A stretch of 7,401 bases of DNA from Micropepsaceae bacterium (lineage in GTDB: Bacteria > Pseudomonadota > Alphaproteobacteria > Micropepsales > Micropepsaceae): the NCBI GenBank assembly GCA_025450355.1, contig JANWHR010000021.1:1-7401 (forward strand). The letters run 5' to 3'. Below, piece after piece: positions 7,066-7,401 of the stretch; within the stretch, counting starts at the first letter, position 1, and each line of letters opens with the position of its first letter. A model generated the notes under the pieces. The model was not told the DNA's origin. It worked only from the letters and a program-made list of their open reading frames with translations, and searched no databases. The translations under genes were made by a program, and so were the position numbers.

Positions 7066-7081
7066 TATCTACATGTTGCGA
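7066..7081 (-). promoter_or_regulatory. Putative NrdR box, promoter-distal
   Basis: The plus-strand sequence is TATCTACATGTTGCGA. The ten-base core CTACATGTTG fits the NrdR core CwAtATaTwG at eight of ten positions, and the two departures (t to C and a to G) are symmetric, preserving dyad symmetry. It lies upstream of the candidate -35 of nrdJ. Its centre (7073/7074) is 31 bp from the other box, three helical turns, as in characterised tandem NrdR operators. Confidence 0.55.
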
Positions 7082-7119
7082 ACTTATGGCACATTTAGTG
7101 GGCTGACCGGTGCCGGCAC

Positions 7120-7126
7120 GGGAGAG
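7120..7126 (+). promoter_or_regulatory. Ribosome-binding site for the DUF486 gene
   Basis: The purine stretch GGGAGAG lies seven bases before the ATG at 7134, a normal Shine-Dalgarno position. An in-frame TGA directly precedes the ATG, which fixes this start. Confidence 0.6.
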
Positions 7127-7133
7127 TGGCTGA

Positions 7134-7401
7134 ATGAACTGGAAGATGATCGCCCCCATCGTTTTGCTCGGCATCTCAAACACATGCATGTCCTTTGCCT
7201 GGGCTGGTCAGCTGAAATTCCCCTATGCGCCGCTGTGGATTTTGATTCCTGCGTCCTGGGGCATCGCCTTTTTCGAGTACTGCTTTGCCGTGCCGGCGAA
7301 TCACTTCGGTGCTCGAGTCTATTCGGCGCCGCAGTTGAAGACGATGCAGGAGGTCATCACGCTGTTGGTTTTCGCGGGATTTTCGCCGCTATATCTCGGC
7401 C
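7134..7401 (+). CDS. DUF486 / DMT-like small integral membrane protein (3' end outside window)
   Basis: Eighty-nine residues are visible before the window ends; the family is usually about 110-120 residues, so perhaps 25 are missing. It opens with a hydrophobic segment (MIAPIVLLGISNTCMSFAWAG, about 5-25), followed by the family hallmark LWILIPASWGIAFFEYCFAVPANHFG (34-59), then SAPQLKTMQEVITLLVFAGFSPLYLG (64-89). This closely matches the DUF486 (DMT-superfamily-related) pattern. It would be a four-helix inner-membrane protein; its biochemical role is not established, with small-molecule transport suspected from its relation to drug/metabolite transporters. It is transcribed away from nrdJ and shares the spacer with it, so the NrdR-like sites lie 50-100 bases upstream of its start and could affect it too. 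An immediately preceding in-frame TGA and a good Shine-Dalgarno support the start. Confidence 0.88.
   Translation, partial: MNWKMIAPIVLLGISNTCMSFAWAGQLKFPYAPLWILIPASWGIAFFEYCFAVPANHFGARVYSAPQLKTMQEVITLLVFAGFSPLYLG

Larger units (their letters stand above)
6882..7133. other. Divergent intergenic region between nrdJ and the DUF486 gene
   Basis: These 252 bases carry control signals for two divergent genes. The half near nrdJ (6882-7010) would be its leader of roughly 120 bases; none of the conserved cobalamin-riboswitch boxes (such as AGCCAGGAGACC or GCCACTG) was found there on the minus strand. The half near the DUF486 gene (7011-7133) holds the NrdR-like boxes and a candidate nrdJ promoter. 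A small palindrome GCCCGAACGGGC (7018-7029) lies within the promoter spacer. No small ORF with recognisable homology or RNA gene was seen. Confidence 0.7.

Noticed and set aside
7110..7119. GTGCCGGCAC palindrome just before the DUF486 ribosome-binding site
   Set aside because: Ten-base palindromes (five independent pairs) are expected several times in a window of this length, particularly in GC-rich DNA.

Overview
The window is high-GC bacterial DNA, most likely from an alphaproteobacterium. The main support is the roughly 1,230-residue B12-dependent ribonucleotide reductase, whose N-terminal (MKIQRCFTTEGHSPYE...) and C-terminal (...CDTCGGTSGCS) signatures are those of alphaproteobacterial NrdJ. 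The genus cannot be named from the sequence. Five gene families are recognised confidently; no rRNA, tRNA, CRISPR array, transposase or phage gene is visible.

Left part, plus strand (1-2283): a tightly packed three-gene block. It holds the 3' half of an NMT1/THI5-like ABC-transporter substrate-binding protein, an AtoE-family short-chain fatty acid transporter beginning on the base after its stop codon, and a hot-dog-fold 4-hydroxybenzoyl-CoA-type thioesterase whose ATG shares one base with the transporter stop (TGATG). This is the layout of a translationally coupled operon that probably handles an organic acid: uptake by an ABC system mostly outside the window, carboxylate passage by AtoE, and acyl-CoA hydrolysis by the thioesterase. 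The substrate cannot be read from the sequence.

Middle and right, minus strand (2306-6881): nrdJ occupies half the window, followed 97 bases downstream by a TauE/SafE-family permease gene that converges on the thioesterase gene. The two minus-strand genes could share a transcript, but no functional link is evident.

Right end (6882-7401): a 252-base divergent intergenic region separates nrdJ from a plus-strand DUF486 (DMT-like) small membrane protein gene that runs off the window. This spacer contains what look like two NrdR boxes with centres exactly 31 bp apart, one overlapping the -35 element of a plausible nrdJ promoter. This is the best regulatory signal in the window. No cobalamin riboswitch was found there.

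No clearly undescribed system was found. The most notable unexplained items are the tandem NrdR-like sites, a near-perfect 25-base palindrome inside the TauE/SafE gene, and the unusual pairing of an ABC-type binding protein with an AtoE carrier and a thioesterase.
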